Below, in pieces: positions 8,434-20,100 of a DNA stretch of 21,762 nucleotides. Numbering within the stretch: position 1 is the stretch's first letter; each line of letters starts with the position of its first letter. The stretch is from Haplosporangium gracile. Lineage: Eukaryota > Mortierellomycota > Mortierellomycetes > Mortierellales > Mortierellaceae. The position numbers and the translations under genes are program-made. The DNA is taken from contig JAAAUF010000711.1 in NCBI GenBank assembly GCA_015499985.1, forward strand, positions 1-21,762, read 5' to 3'. The notes below the pieces were generated by a model, which saw nothing but the letters and a program-made list of their open reading frames with translations, did no database searches and was not told where the DNA came from.

Positions 8434-10493
8434 ATGGCAGGACCAGGAAGGGCCTGCAGCCATGTCGTCAAGACCGCTACCCTTGCCGCTCATCAACACA
8501 CCAGGGCATCCATTAGGGCCTTCTCGACCACAGCTACATCGCACCATCGTCTTCAGGAACAGTCCACGAAAGTGACAACAGCACCTCGGAAACGACCTTT
8601 TACCAACACTACTCGGAGAGCACCTCACTTGCTGTCAACCTCTCGCTCCGTCGGAACTCAGGTCTCGGCTATCTCCAGCAGGACTATTCTCTCGATCACA
8701 GACGTCCGGAGGTTCATGTCTACTACCTCGATGGATTTGGAGGATTCCAACAATGGTATGTTGCAGTGCTTTTTCGTTATGTAAGCAATTGGTTATCGAT
8801 ATGTCGATATTTGCGTGTTCACTAACTTTATGAATGTTTTTTATGAGTGTGTAGGACCCATGCCAGTGTACAATGATCTAATTGCTCAGGGATCGCTGAA
8901 GGAGGACGCCTTCCAGAGGACGATTATCGAGACCTTACAGGAAATGCATGATCGTCTCAAGGACTACAACCCCGCACCACTCTCACAGGAAAAGGAGCCC
9001 AAGCCTGAGCGTGGACTGTTCGCCAAGGTATGACCCAGATTGAGGTGACCTTCTTGTCAATGGGTATAATACTGTCATGCGACGGGATATCGGTTTGATC
9101 TTTGTTCTGACACTATTCTCTTGCCTATGGAATGAACTACGATAGATGTCGAGCATGTTCAACAAAAAGGAGGAGGCGCGTCTGGCCAAGGAAGCGGAGG
9201 AAGCCAGGATCGCAGCGATCCCTAAGGGATTATACCTGTACGGAAGTGTCGGAACCGGAAAGACGATGCTCATGGATCTCTTTTACAATACCCTAGGACG
9301 ATCCGACAAGAAGCGTATTCACTTTCACAACTTTATGCTCCAACTACATGGACGACTCCACCAACTCAAGACGACAACACACCAACACCAGGACCCGATC
9401 CCCTTCCTCGCAGACTCGCTAGCAGAGGAGAGTAGAGTCCTCTGTCTGGATGAGTTTCAGGTCACGGATATTGCGGACGCCATGTTGCTGAGACGACTTT
9501 TGGAGGAGTTGGTTATCAACCGTGGCGTTGTCCTGGTCACGACGTCGAACCGTCACCCTACAGAGTTGTACAAGAATGGTATTCAGCGTGAAAGTTTCTT
9601 GCCAGGAATTGCGGTCTTGGAGAACCATTGTGAGGTCAAGTGTTTGGATGGTGGAATTGATTACCGTAGGGAGAAGAAGACGTTCTTCCATTCTGCCAAG
9701 CCAACAGACAGGAGTAAGCATGCTGCATCGGCGGCTGGATCTACACTTCCCAAGGTTGTCCCCGTAGCAGCAGCAAAATCATCAACAGGGGCAACAGCTT
9801 TAGTAGAAGAGAAGCGATTCTTCTGGCCATTGACAAAAGACACGGACAAGGAGGTCGATGAGTATTTTACGACGATTCGTAATGGACATGCGCTTCAGGA
9901 GAGGCGTATGAGTTTCTTGGGACGCGAGTTGGTCCTCCCCCAGACTGCCGGAAACATTGCCAAGTGCTCTTTTGACGATCTCTGCGCCAAGGTACGTTCT
10001 ATTACTTTGATTCCAATCGCTTTGTACATTTGTCTGAAAGAAGTTGTCATAACATCTAACTTTTATCTATTGTCATTCCATACCATAGTCGTTGAGTGCA
10101 GCGGATTATCTTCATTTGGCAGAGAGCATTGACACACTAATTCTGACCGACATCCCAAAACTCAAGCCAACAACACTGCACAGGAACGAGACCCGTCGCC
10201 TCATCACCCTAATCGACGCCCTGTACGAATGCCAAGTCAAACTTGTCTGTTCCGCAGACGGACCCATCTCTGAAATCTTTGGCGGCGGCTCTGGAGCCCA
10301 TTCGACAGACGAGGACCCTTCGACCATGGGAGAACTTACCCCTGCCCAGAGACAGATGATGGACGATCTAGGACTGAACGATGTCTCGCAGGTCAAGAAG
10401 AGTCCCATCTTCTCGGGTGAAGAAGAGAAATTTGCGGTTCAGCGTGCTGAGAGTCGTCTTATTGAGATGCAGGGTCCTGGATGGGGTCTCTAG
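8434..10493 (+). CDS. AFG1: AFG1/LACE1-type mitochondrial AAA ATPase
   Basis: Four exons, 8434-8755, 8855-9027, 9146-9991 and 10089-10493, give 581 residues with all phases consistent. The N-terminus is Arg/Ser/Thr/His-rich with almost no acidic residues for about 100 residues, as in a mitochondrial presequence. The ATPase core shows Walker A GSVGTGKT (residues 198-205), Walker B RVLCLDE (262-268) followed by FQVTDIADA, and a sensor-like LVTTSNRHP. The C-terminal part (SAADYLHLAESIDTLIL, then RRLITLIDALYECQVKLVCSA) matches the AFG1 family ending. AFG1 proteins of the inner mitochondrial membrane/matrix act with proteases in quality control and turnover of respiratory-chain subunits. An Ala/Ser/Lys-rich insert after YRREKKTFFHSA (about 9690-9810) is probably a disordered loop. 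The bacterial homologue is ZapE. Start chosen at the first ATG of the presequence. Confidence 0.93.
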
Positions 10494-11437
10494 ACAGATG
10501 AAACTCCACTGGCATTTATATCTCATCATTTATTTCCTCTACTTTTTCCCCACTCCTTCTCTTCCTTTCATCCCATGCGCGGCCATTGGTGTTATAGAGC
10601 GCGTGGGTTACAATGTTACATTTTTTCTTTGGTTATTATTTTTGAGAAACATAAAAAAAAGTTATTGTGCTTCACATCGAATAGAATGCAAGTTAAATTT
10701 GTTCAGTGATCGACGAAATAATGATCAGTGACCAGTAACGATAAGGGCTTGTACTTAAATGATCGCCCATCACTGATAGTGCCTGAAAGACCGTCCACCA
10801 GTCCTTTGATCGACGCCGTTTTATTTTTGCTGCTGTTGCTTTGTTGTTGTAATTATTGTTGTTTTTCTTCGTGCTGCCAACTCACACTTTTTCGCTTAGC
10901 CTCGACCTTCTTTCAATTCGCCGTCAGTAACAAATATGCCAAGTTTTGACAGAAAAGAAAGCACAATCCAGATTCAAATATGATCTACACCCGGTTAGAG
11001 GCATGTAGCCCTATCTTCTTGTGAAGGGGTGGACCTTCCTGCGCCAGTAAAAGCAAGCGCCAAGAGTCCCGTACTTCTGCCTTTGTACCTTTCTTTCCTC
11101 TCTCTCGCCATCACGTCACGTTGACTGTACGCCATCTCACCCTCCGCTTCTCACTCGATCGATTTTTTATGAACCCTTGGATGGCCGATACGTTGTCGAT
11201 CAGACGGATATCAGGGGCAAAACTATTTCCTGTTATACGCGTCTCAGCCTCGTGCCGCAGTTGCCCTCTAATTAATTGCAGCGGCTCACATTCTCGCTGC
11301 GCCTCGAAAAGGGTGTGGGAAACGACCAACTTAAAAAAGATACATTTGATCCCTTTTGTTACATTCACCAACAAACACACTTCCGCTTTACACTCATTCA
11401 CATTCCACATTCCATAGGCAAAAAAAAAAAAGACACC
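10494..11437. other. Intergenic region upstream of the F-box-like gene
   Basis: About 940 nt without a credible gene. It contains the ATPase 3' UTR, an ATCAGTGA/TCACTGAT inverted pair (10724-10731 and 10770-10777) with a further CAGTGATC at 10703-10710, T-rich and TTG-repeat sequence around 10820-10870, and an A-rich leader ending in CACCATGG at the F-box-like start. No tRNA-like cloverleaf was found. An AG at 11417-11418 (CCATAG) could be a 5' UTR intron acceptor, but no donor was assigned. Confidence 0.5.
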
Positions 11438-13522
11438 ATGGCGGACCCTTTACAAGACACGACCTCATTACTACCAACGATCGCATCCCCTTACTCAGCC
11501 ATGGGTCGCGCCCTCGACATGTCAGAAATCTCTTACCTCATTCGTCAAGACCTGCAGGGGACACACCTCAAATCCGCCGTCCTGGTCTGCAAACCCTGGT
11601 GGAGAGTCTTTGCGCCTTACCTGTGGGAACGCGTGTTTATCGATACCGACCCCGATCAGCACGATCGTGAGGTACTGGTCAGGAATGGTCTTGCGGCACG
11701 GTCGTTGACATTGTCGATTTATGATCCAGAGGATGCGAAGGGGGTAGTTGGGTATGTTGTGGAACGGTGTCGGAATGTTGAGGCGTTGCATTTGAAGCTG
11801 TTTTCACCGGGATTGGTTGTTATTGATACGGAAGTTGTGAAGAAGCGGTTGAACGAAGCTTGGGATAACGACAACAATGCGGAAGAAGGACACAGTGGTG
11901 GTGAGAGGAACAAGGACTTGGATCAGGAGCGACAGTTCGGAATCCGGAGCGAGTGCAAAACCGATCTTCTGGACTCTCTGCTCTCCAAGCTACCCTACGT
12001 CTCCGAGCTCACTCTTTCAGTCGCCCATGAAGATCTGAGGCCAGAAGTCCTTTGGTGTGTTCCCACACTGACTAGACTGAGGAAGCTGACTATTGTGGGT
12101 GGGTTACCGGGTAACGGCTATATTGCTCACAAGAACCGACTTTGTGATTGGGATGTTATTCTGCGGACCAGTCGGGAGTGCAAGTATCTGAACTCGCTTT
12201 CGGTTTCCTGGGAGGCGCACCAGCCCCAGGGTGCTAACTTGGACGGGCACATCAGCAAGGTCTCCGAGATGTTCGAGTCCCTCGAGGACCAGGATTCGTC
12301 GACAACATCGATGTCGGATCAACAAGCGCTACCAGCTGTCCCCAAGAGCGAGCAATTCCTGAGTCTGCGAACACTCACCGTATCCTCCTGTGAGATGCAC
12401 CTCTCTCAAATGGACTTTTTCTACCGGTTTTGTCCAAACCTGCGCGCGGTCGAGTTCAAGTCTATTCAAGCCAGCTCTCATATCATGAAAAAAAACCTCA
12501 AGTCCCTGGCTCAGTCGTGTCCAAACCTAGTCTCCTTCAAGCTCCTGGACGCCTGTAAGACCAACGACCGGATTGACTACTCGACGTCCCTCTTAGATTC
12601 TCCCAGGAGCAGCCTCCACTCGTTGACCCTCTCAGTCATTGCCAACAGCACCGCCACCGTGTTTGGCCACAGCCCTATCGACAGTGACTACATTTCCAAC
12701 AACAAGGACGACACCAAATGGACACCTCCACCCTCAATCACATCTCTCAACATCCGTGACATCAAACACCCCACAGTCCTCCTCGACACCATCACCTCCA
12801 CCCCCGCAGGATTAACACACCTCACCATCGACGGATACGTCCGCGTCCAGTCCTACCTCCCCTACCCCTACGACTCCTACACCTCCAACCCGCTCCTGGA
12901 CGCTTCCTACTCGAGTATTGAACACCTCTACAGACTCGAGACGGATCCGCTGTGGAGATTGCCGACGTTTGCGTGTATGGAGACGTTGAAGTATTTGGAT
13001 GTTTCGACGTTGGATATTACGGATAATCGAAAGTTGTTCAAGATTTTGTTTCGAAGGGTTCAGGATTTGAGGGTTTTGAGGTTTCTGAAAATGGGAAGGG
13101 AGCATGTCTTGGCAGCGAATTTGGAGTTAACTTGGTCGGATGATACCCTTGCCGGAGGAGGAGAGGCTTATCAACAGTCCGGGGAGACAGCTGGGACCGC
13201 GGTGACTACTATGACAGAGGAAGACGAGGAGGGCGAGAACAACAACAACATCAACGCATTGGGCTCATCCGTTGATCAAGACCGCGAAAAGATCTTTGTC
13301 TGGTTCCCAACCGTCGAACACCTCTACCTGGTCGAAACGGACAGTCGTCGGTACCATGCGGGAAGACTATTCTTGACGACCCATCAGGCGAGTGCGCTTG
13401 TGAGGATGATGCCTCGACTGAAGGTGATGTCGTTCAATCGCGAGGATGCCAAGGCTGGGTTGGACGGTATTATTGAGGCGTGTCCTAGGGTTTCTTTCAA
13501 TTTCGTGTTACGGCAACAATAA
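11438..13522 (+). CDS. F-box-like/leucine-rich-repeat protein
   Basis: A single 2085-nt exon for 694 residues, with start context CACCATGG. Residues about 28-70 (DMSEISYLIRQDLQGT, then LKSAVLVCKPWWRVFAPYLW) resemble a divergent F-box: a short helical start, a conserved VCKPW(W/R)-type core and a terminal Trp. Irregular leucine-rich repeats follow (VEALHLKLF, VSELTLSV, LRKLTIVGG, LNSLSVSW, LRTLTVSS, LVSFKLLDA, THLTIDG, LKYLDVST, VEHLYLVE). They are broken by acidic/Asn-rich loops, such as TEEDEEGENNNNINALG. The likely role is substrate recognition in an SCF ubiquitin ligase, inferred from architecture. Mortierella-type fungi carry large families of such genes, often intronless. The substrate is unknown. 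A divergent F-box may not bind Skp1. Confidence 0.8.
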   Translation: MADPLQDTTSLLPTIASPYSAMGRALDMSEISYLIRQDLQGTHLKSAVLVCKPWWRVFAPYLWERVFIDTDPDQHDREVLVRNGLAARSLTLSIYDPEDAKGVVGYVVERCRNVEALHLKLFSPGLVVIDTEVVKKRLNEAWDNDNNAEEGHSGGERNKDLDQERQFGIRSECKTDLLDSLLSKLPYVSELTLSVAHEDLRPEVLWCVPTLTRLRKLTIVGGLPGNGYIAHKNRLCDWDVILRTSRECKYLNSLSVSWEAHQPQGANLDGHISKVSEMFESLEDQDSSTTSMSDQQALPAVPKSEQFLSLRTLTVSSCEMHLSQMDFFYRFCPNLRAVEFKSIQASSHIMKKNLKSLAQSCPNLVSFKLLDACKTNDRIDYSTSLLDSPRSSLHSLTLSVIANSTATVFGHSPIDSDYISNNKDDTKWTPPPSITSLNIRDIKHPTVLLDTITSTPAGLTHLTIDGYVRVQSYLPYPYDSYTSNPLLDASYSSIEHLYRLETDPLWRLPTFACMETLKYLDVSTLDITDNRKLFKILFRRVQDLRVLRFLKMGREHVLAANLELTWSDDTLAGGGEAYQQSGETAGTAVTTMTEEDEEGENNNNINALGSSVDQDREKIFVWFPTVEHLYLVETDSRRYHAGRLFLTTHQASALVRMMPRLKVMSFNREDAKAGLDGIIEACPRVSFNFVLRQQ

Positions 13523-13550
13523 AAATATGGATTGGTCGCGTGTGTGGTGT

Positions 13551-13566
13551 AATAAATGAAAATAAA
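13551..13566 (+). promoter_or_regulatory. Twin AATAAA polyadenylation signals (F-box-like gene)
   Basis: AATAAA at 13551-13556 and again at 13561-13566, 29 and 39 nt after the TAA at 13520-13522. Two tandem perfect hexamers at this spacing make a good poly(A) signal candidate. Confidence 0.5.
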
Positions 13567-13654
13567 TGGAATTACGGATAGTGAGCAAAAGAAAAGGGAT
13601 AGTGAGTAAGGGGAAGGAGCGAAGGGGAAAGATATATGCGCGGAGTAAGGAGAA

Positions 13655-13671
13655 GGGGGGGAGGGAGGGGG
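13655..13671 (+). repeat. G-quadruplex candidate
   Basis: A seven-G run, A, GGG, A and a five-G run fit the pattern of four G3 tracts with single-nucleotide loops. It lies about 130 nt after the F-box-like stop, beyond the probable poly(A) signals. Formation in vivo is not shown. Confidence 0.5.
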
Positions 13672-14135
13672 AGTGCAATGACTATTTTTGTTCATCGATC
13701 TGGACTGTTGAACTGAGGAATGAACTGGCGCTTTTTTGAAGGAACAATTGGGACAAACACAGAGATAGTCGTTTGATACTTACATAATGTTACCCGCCAC
13801 CATTCATGCTCATACTACAAGAGCTACACAAGAGAACTGCGCGGTACGAGCGTAGCTTTCTTTTTGGATTTTTTTTGTTTTGTGGCGGTATGACGAAGCA
13901 AGGATAAACTATATCCTTAGTGTGCCTCTTTCCCCTTATCAAAGGGGTTCGAGAATAAAGAGACTTTTTTTTTTTGTTTTGTTTTTGCTCACATTCTCCT
14001 TCCACACAAACAATCTTTCTCTCCATCTCTTCATCTCTTTTCATCCTTCACCCATATTTTTTTTGTATCATCCGCAGCTAACAACCTACCCACCCCCTCG
14101 AGTCAAAGCTTTATCAGAAAAGTGTGTGAAAAAAA

Positions 14136-17100
14136 ATGAGAAAAAAAATGGACGACCTTGTTGTTATCGACATACCTGAGGAGAGATCGGCAGTGGAGCG
14201 TGGACAAGGAGACATGATTGAAAACGATGTGTTGGTTCTGGGGGTCCCATCGCCTACTGTCAATCAGAAGGACCAGGATACAAAGAAGGAAGCAATAGAG
14301 GGAGGAGAAACGGAAGGAGCGTTGCTTGCCCCTAAACCACGTATGTGTTACCCTCACCGATCCTTTTATGTACTCTTTGTGTATCCATGACCTTGCCACA
14401 CTAAACTAACCGATGCGGAATACTGGTTGCACAATTGCACAAATGCCGTTTTAGGGTATCGGTCATACTTTGAGGTGCAAGAAGAAGACATGTTGGCGCA
14501 TGAACTGATATTGCGACCTGTGGAAGAGTACGTTCGTTATCCGATTGTTCTTTTGTACCTTTTTTTTTCTTTTTGGTTTTCTGATTGAAGAGCATCATTT
14601 TCGTGATTTTTTTTCTTCTGTTGGTGTCTCTGATACTACAATTTGACTGGACGACGTCTAAAAGTCTCACCAACGGCGTTCATTTTTTTTTTCTTCCCCC
14701 TTTTCTTCCTGCCATCCCCAAAACTCTGAATCATCTGATTGCAATTCATTCAGGACACAACCCCCCATCGCCTTCAAAACTACAACCGAATACCTCAAGG
14801 TATGAAAAAAGGCGCTCTCTCTTTTTCTCATTGCACTGTTTTGCAATTGCTCGCTGATTCCAACATCGTCTAATTCGCCATCACCCGTTGACCCTTTTGG
14901 GTTGAGTAGTGGACCATCCCTGCACCGCCGCGTGTGAAAAACACCCATTATGACATCGTTTTGGGCATATCGACCAAGAACATGGACATGGACGCCGTCG
15001 AGGCCATAGTTGTCACAATCCACCATAACCTTCCAGACTCCTTGGCTGTCAAGTCTGAGGTAAGCAAAAACACGAAAAACCCTTCCGCCCCCCCTTTTTC
15101 CCCATTTTTCTTAAACCCCGATGTTTTAGTTTATCCAGTTGGATCAACGTATTTTGTATTATGACCAATGCATTGCATCGCCTATCCCGCGCGCTTTGTT
15201 AATCATACCCGATTGATGATTTTTTTTTGTTTTTGCCACCATAGGTCATATCATATCAGGAAATCAAAAGACTATGTTTCTCCGCGGGAAAAGACGACGA
15301 TGTGTGCTTCCGATGGAAGCTACACGAGAAGCTGGTACTGCTCGGCGAGGAGGCTGAGTCAACTCTTCTGGTGATGGATATCAAGACTTGGCAGGGTGAA
15401 CCGTCTGATTATGGGTCAATTGAACTTCACTACACTGATATCCTCATCGATTCTCGGGCGTACTACAAGGATGGTAAGCGATCTGACAACCTATTTATCA
15501 CACATCGCCATGCCGGCCACATGCCTCACGCTGATTAATTCTTTACCGATTTTAAATTGTATAGATCCAATGTACAGAGAGCACAAGCCGTTCTTCAGCT
15601 CGGTCGACGTCAACAGGACAGGATATCCTCGACTCGATATGGAACTACAAGAGCCCAAGACGATCGCTGGTTACACGATGTCGGGAGACGGGTCACACAT
15701 ATTGATCACTGTACTTGCAGGAGAGCATCGACTACTACAGCTTTGGAACTTCAGAGAGCCATCGTCAACAGAGACACGACACTCCAAGAAAGCATCCAGT
15801 TCCTCTCAGCGGTCTATCAACTCTGCCAGTTCGCCACCAATCGATACTTTCCGGCCGCAGCTTGTAGCCTGGATGCAGCTACCGCTGGTCGAAGAAAGCA
15901 CGTACGCGCTTTGTCTTTCCTGGGATGGCTCGCAGCTTGTCTATATCGACTTGGATCGTGTCGACGAAGGCTCAGATACGGAGGAGGAACCAGCGAGCGA
16001 AAAATCTTGCCGCAAGGGCGATATCAAACCCACTAAATCCTCAGGCAAGAACGATACATCCTTCTATAGGGTCGTTTCCAACCACCCCCAGGTCCCACCA
16101 GGAGCCATTGCTGGGTCTGGCTTTAGGAAGCTCAATGTCACAGAGCAGTGTCCCGGACTCGATGGTTTCTTTGCCAAAGCCGCATTTCATATTATCGCCA
16201 CCCAGGATCAGGATGTCCAGGACGAGCTGTTTGTGACATGCGACGGCGTCACTATCGAGATTTACGGTGTCTTTGGGGACTGGACTCATCTTCGATCGAT
16301 TGCCATGGACCGAGCTTGGAATGAACCAAGGTTCGCCGTCACCGTCTTTGGTGCCCAGCTCAAGCAGCTTCATGGCCCCTACCTTGTCATCGGAGACCCA
16401 GATGTGTATGAAGTCTCAACATGGGACATTGAACAAGGCATTCGACTCTCATCTTATATGGACCTTACCTATGAACAGTTCGAGGCGGTGCGATCGTCGA
16501 CAGCCATGTCCAAGGACGGGAGGTTGATCGCGATTCCTGGAAAGCACCATGTCGACATCTTTTGGACCGCAACCTGGACCCGATCTGCCAGTTACACTGT
16601 GCACGATATGGAGCATGATCCCTCGATTGGCTCTGTCCGATTCATCCGCAATGACACCCAAGTCATGGTTGACTTCAAGTCCTGCGCACCGTTCTGCCAA
16701 AGAAACCACGGTTGTATCTTTAGTATTGACAACATGTCCCTGCTGGAGCAGTATGTCGTCGACGGACACGACACTTTCGAGACTTCGTCTGATGATTTGA
16801 TTAACCCGCAAACCATCTGTGTCGGTATCTCTCAAGTATCCCTTTTCAACATCGAAGATCGCATTTTCCAGTCGCCGTCCATACAAAAGAGGCACTGTCA
16901 GGAGTCCTGCTTTACTTATGATTCGTACATCTATGGCTATGCAGAGACGCTCGCACCCAGCGGTCTGACCTTCAAGGCGGAGAAATCGATGGTCCCTGTT
17001 CTTATTAATGGCCGCCGAGCGGACCAGCCGTATGTGACCGTGACCGTCTCCGACCAGAATATGATACCTTTCCAAAAGATGCCGATCCCATTGCCTAGAG

Positions 17101-20100
17101 ACCTGGACTTTAACATTCACCGTGTAAATTTCATTGGAAACTGCTCGCACTTGGTGCTGTCACTCGACGGCTTGGTGTTGATCTGGAGTACCCCGACCTC
17201 GCCTAAAGACAAGTTTACTCTTCGTTTGGTTCACACCTACAGCCTCAGGACGGACTGGGAGGTCTGCATTCATGGACAGCTTTATGGCCTCTTGCCTTAT
17301 TATGAGACCGTCGATTTTACCAAGAGTCTCCATGACCCTATCCGCGGTACCGAGGCTGATTTCCTGGGCGGAGCAGGCTTCCTGTCCGAGATTTTCCAGA
17401 GCGCGGGCAAGGATGTTCAGGAGGATATCATACACTACATCGGGAAATACATCAACCTCTACATCCCAGGAACCGAATGCGACAGCAATATTGTGCAGTA
17501 CGTGTGCTCGCATTGGGTAATTGGAACCAATAGCTCGACCGTCCGGCTCTGGAAGGCTCTGCTCGCTCACCCAACTGGGCGCTGGATTCCAAGACACGAC
17601 ATGGTTAGGAGCAATAACCCTATCTGGTGCTTGCTCTCCAAGACCTTTGAACACCCCAAGGCCTTTGAGCTTGCCGAGGTCTTCATTGACTACTGCATCC
17701 GTCAAACCAAACTGGAAAAGGACCCACATTTCCTCCTCCCGATTCGTCAATGTATGAAAGAGCTCACGGATCCCAAGAAGCCCTATTCAGAGGTCACGCT
17801 AGAGTTATTCCGAGAACTGGCCTATATACCCGTGCGCGACCGCGATTACATTATTGATCACCATCGGATCGCACACCCATACAAGTTTCATTGGCGCTTC
17901 TGGAAGTACAGCCCGAAAGGTCTTCACCAGTATCAGGACCAGGTTTTGCAAGTCACCTCAACACCCACGGTCGACCCTCCCAAGTACATCTTTTCTCGCG
18001 ATATCTACCTCGCTACCTTTGACATGCTCTGGCTCAAATCCGGCTCTGACTCGTCGCATTCAGAGGATCCTGAGAAGATCAGGGAGGGCAGAGGTGTGTA
18101 TTCCTGGCCGTTTGCTCTCAGGGCACTGGTCCGGCGCCGATCGTGGTGGACCCCCAACCCAACAGTCGAGTGCCATCCCTTTGAAATTGAGACCCTCGAC
18201 AATCCTGCAATCGCAGCTCTTGTGGAGTACAAATGGTAAGCTATCTCATTTTTTTTTCGCCAACCTGACATAGCAAATGTGTTTACTCCGCTGATCTCAA
18301 CCTAACAATGTCATGATTTTCTCCTTGATAGGAACACCATTGGGCTGCAGTACTGGCTGCTGCGTTTCCTTGCGCAATGTGTCTATTACATCCTGGTTCT
18401 CATCGGTGTCTTCATGCAAATCAACCGATATGACAACATGGCAACCCTGAACGGTATTTTCATCTCCATCATTGCCATGTCGACCATCTTTGTGTGGCTC
18501 GAGCTCTTTCAGCTCATTGAGGACAAGAAGCGATACTTCCAGTAAGTGTGACAATGACATATCTCTCCTTACGCTGTAGGTTTAGCCTCCTTTGAATCGA
18601 AGACTAATCCGTGAATGCCATTTCTCAAACGCTGCTTTTTTTTCATACCAGGTCCATATACAATTTGGTCGATCTATTCGCGTTCGTGTTCCCTATGGCC
18701 GGAAGTATTCTGCAGCTCGTTCGGTCCGATCCCAACAAACAAAACTCTCTCTTCAGCTTCTCCGTCCTCTTTATCTTCCTTCATTTCGTAAGCATCGTTC
18801 TCATTACTTTTCTTTCGGCATCTTCGTCCTTTTTTTCCTCAACTCAACCGCCAACCAACCAACCATCTAACCGTATCATACACTTTTTTTTCTCGTCCCT
18901 TGCTAGTTGTTTGAGCTGCGAGTAACACGAAGTGTCTGCAAGTTCGTCTCCATCATCATCCACGCCATTGCCTCAATCCGTGTGTTCTTCTTTGTCTTTG
19001 CTGGAGGAATCCTCGCTTTTGGCGTAGCTATCATGCACCTCCTTCATACGTGCACCAATTCTGAGGACTGCCCATCGTTCACTGATGGCTTCTCGCTTGG
19101 GTTCTTCCGAATTATCTCCATGACCTATTTCATGATGGTGAGCAAAGATCTTTTTGGTTTGAAGGTTATAGATCTGCAAAAAAAATCTATGTGACACAAT
19201 GCGGATTTCTAACACATGGTTATACGTTATTTGTTTTCAATGATCAACTCATAGGGAGGCCTTTATGATCCGGTCATCAATGGGTTCAGCAGTAACGACG
19301 TTGGTTTTCATATCATGATGATGGTGTTCTTCTTTTTCACCGTCATCCTCATGTTGAACGTACTTATCGGTAAAGTCAGGCACGACCCTCAACCTCAATT
19401 TGCCTTTTGTCCTCTTCTTGAAGACGCTCCACACTCGCTAACCTTATTTTTTTTTCGCGTTTACTTTTTTTTTTTTTATTTCGGTATTAGCGTTGATCAA
19501 CCACGCGATCGATGACGGCGATAGGACCTGGGAACTGGATTGGTTACATAACCGGATGCGATATATTGAAAGCGCCGAGAACTTGACCTACGACATTCCA
19601 GGTAAACCATTTTTCATCTCCTACTTTTTTCTTTCGCTTTTTTTTTTCTTCATTTTCCGATTCTGGATTTTCAAGACAATGACAATATTGCAAGCGAATC
19701 GAATGCTCATTTGTTTTTTTTTGTTTTTTTTTTTTAACGTGCTGTATATTTTCTACGATTGTTTTTGATGTAGGCTTTAGGGTGGCGCACGACTTCTTCC
19801 CAGAAACGATTTACTACACCGCAACACCCCTCCAAGTCCGCGAGTACAAGAAAAAGACACAACGCATCATGGACGAAAAAGTCACCTCAGCCGATCTCAC
19901 CAACGCTGCAGAATTCAAAGTTCAACAACCTATTGGTGGAAACATTGGGAGTACTGGCAGCGGTGGTGGTATACAGGAGTGGCAACACCAACAACAACAG
20001 CAGCAGCAGGAGGAGGGGAATTCTGGAACGAGTGTGGGGGATGCAGCGGTGTTGGCGCTGTTGAAGCAGTTTCAGGAGGACCAAAGGTTGGCGCGTGAGG

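Larger units (their letters stand above)
13523..14135. other. Intergenic region between the F-box-like and channel genes
   Basis: About 610 nt. Just after the F-box-like stop are two AATAAA hexamers and then a G-rich purine block with a quadruplex candidate. Around 13930-13950 there is a small perfect hairpin (CCCCTT-ATCA-AAGGGG). The right part is T/C-rich, as expected for a fungal promoter. No credible ORF or tRNA; a GGTTCGAGA string near the hairpin resembles a tRNA T-loop, but no cloverleaf forms. Confidence 0.55.

Noticed and set aside
13925..13965. Possible tRNA around a GGTTCGAGA string
   Set aside because: The T-loop-like string is present but no acceptor, D or anticodon stems pair around it; it belongs to a small CCCCTT/AAGGGG hairpin.
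16449..17150. 233-aa minus-strand ORF
   Set aside because: Antisense shadow of the large channel-gene exon; no motif of its own.
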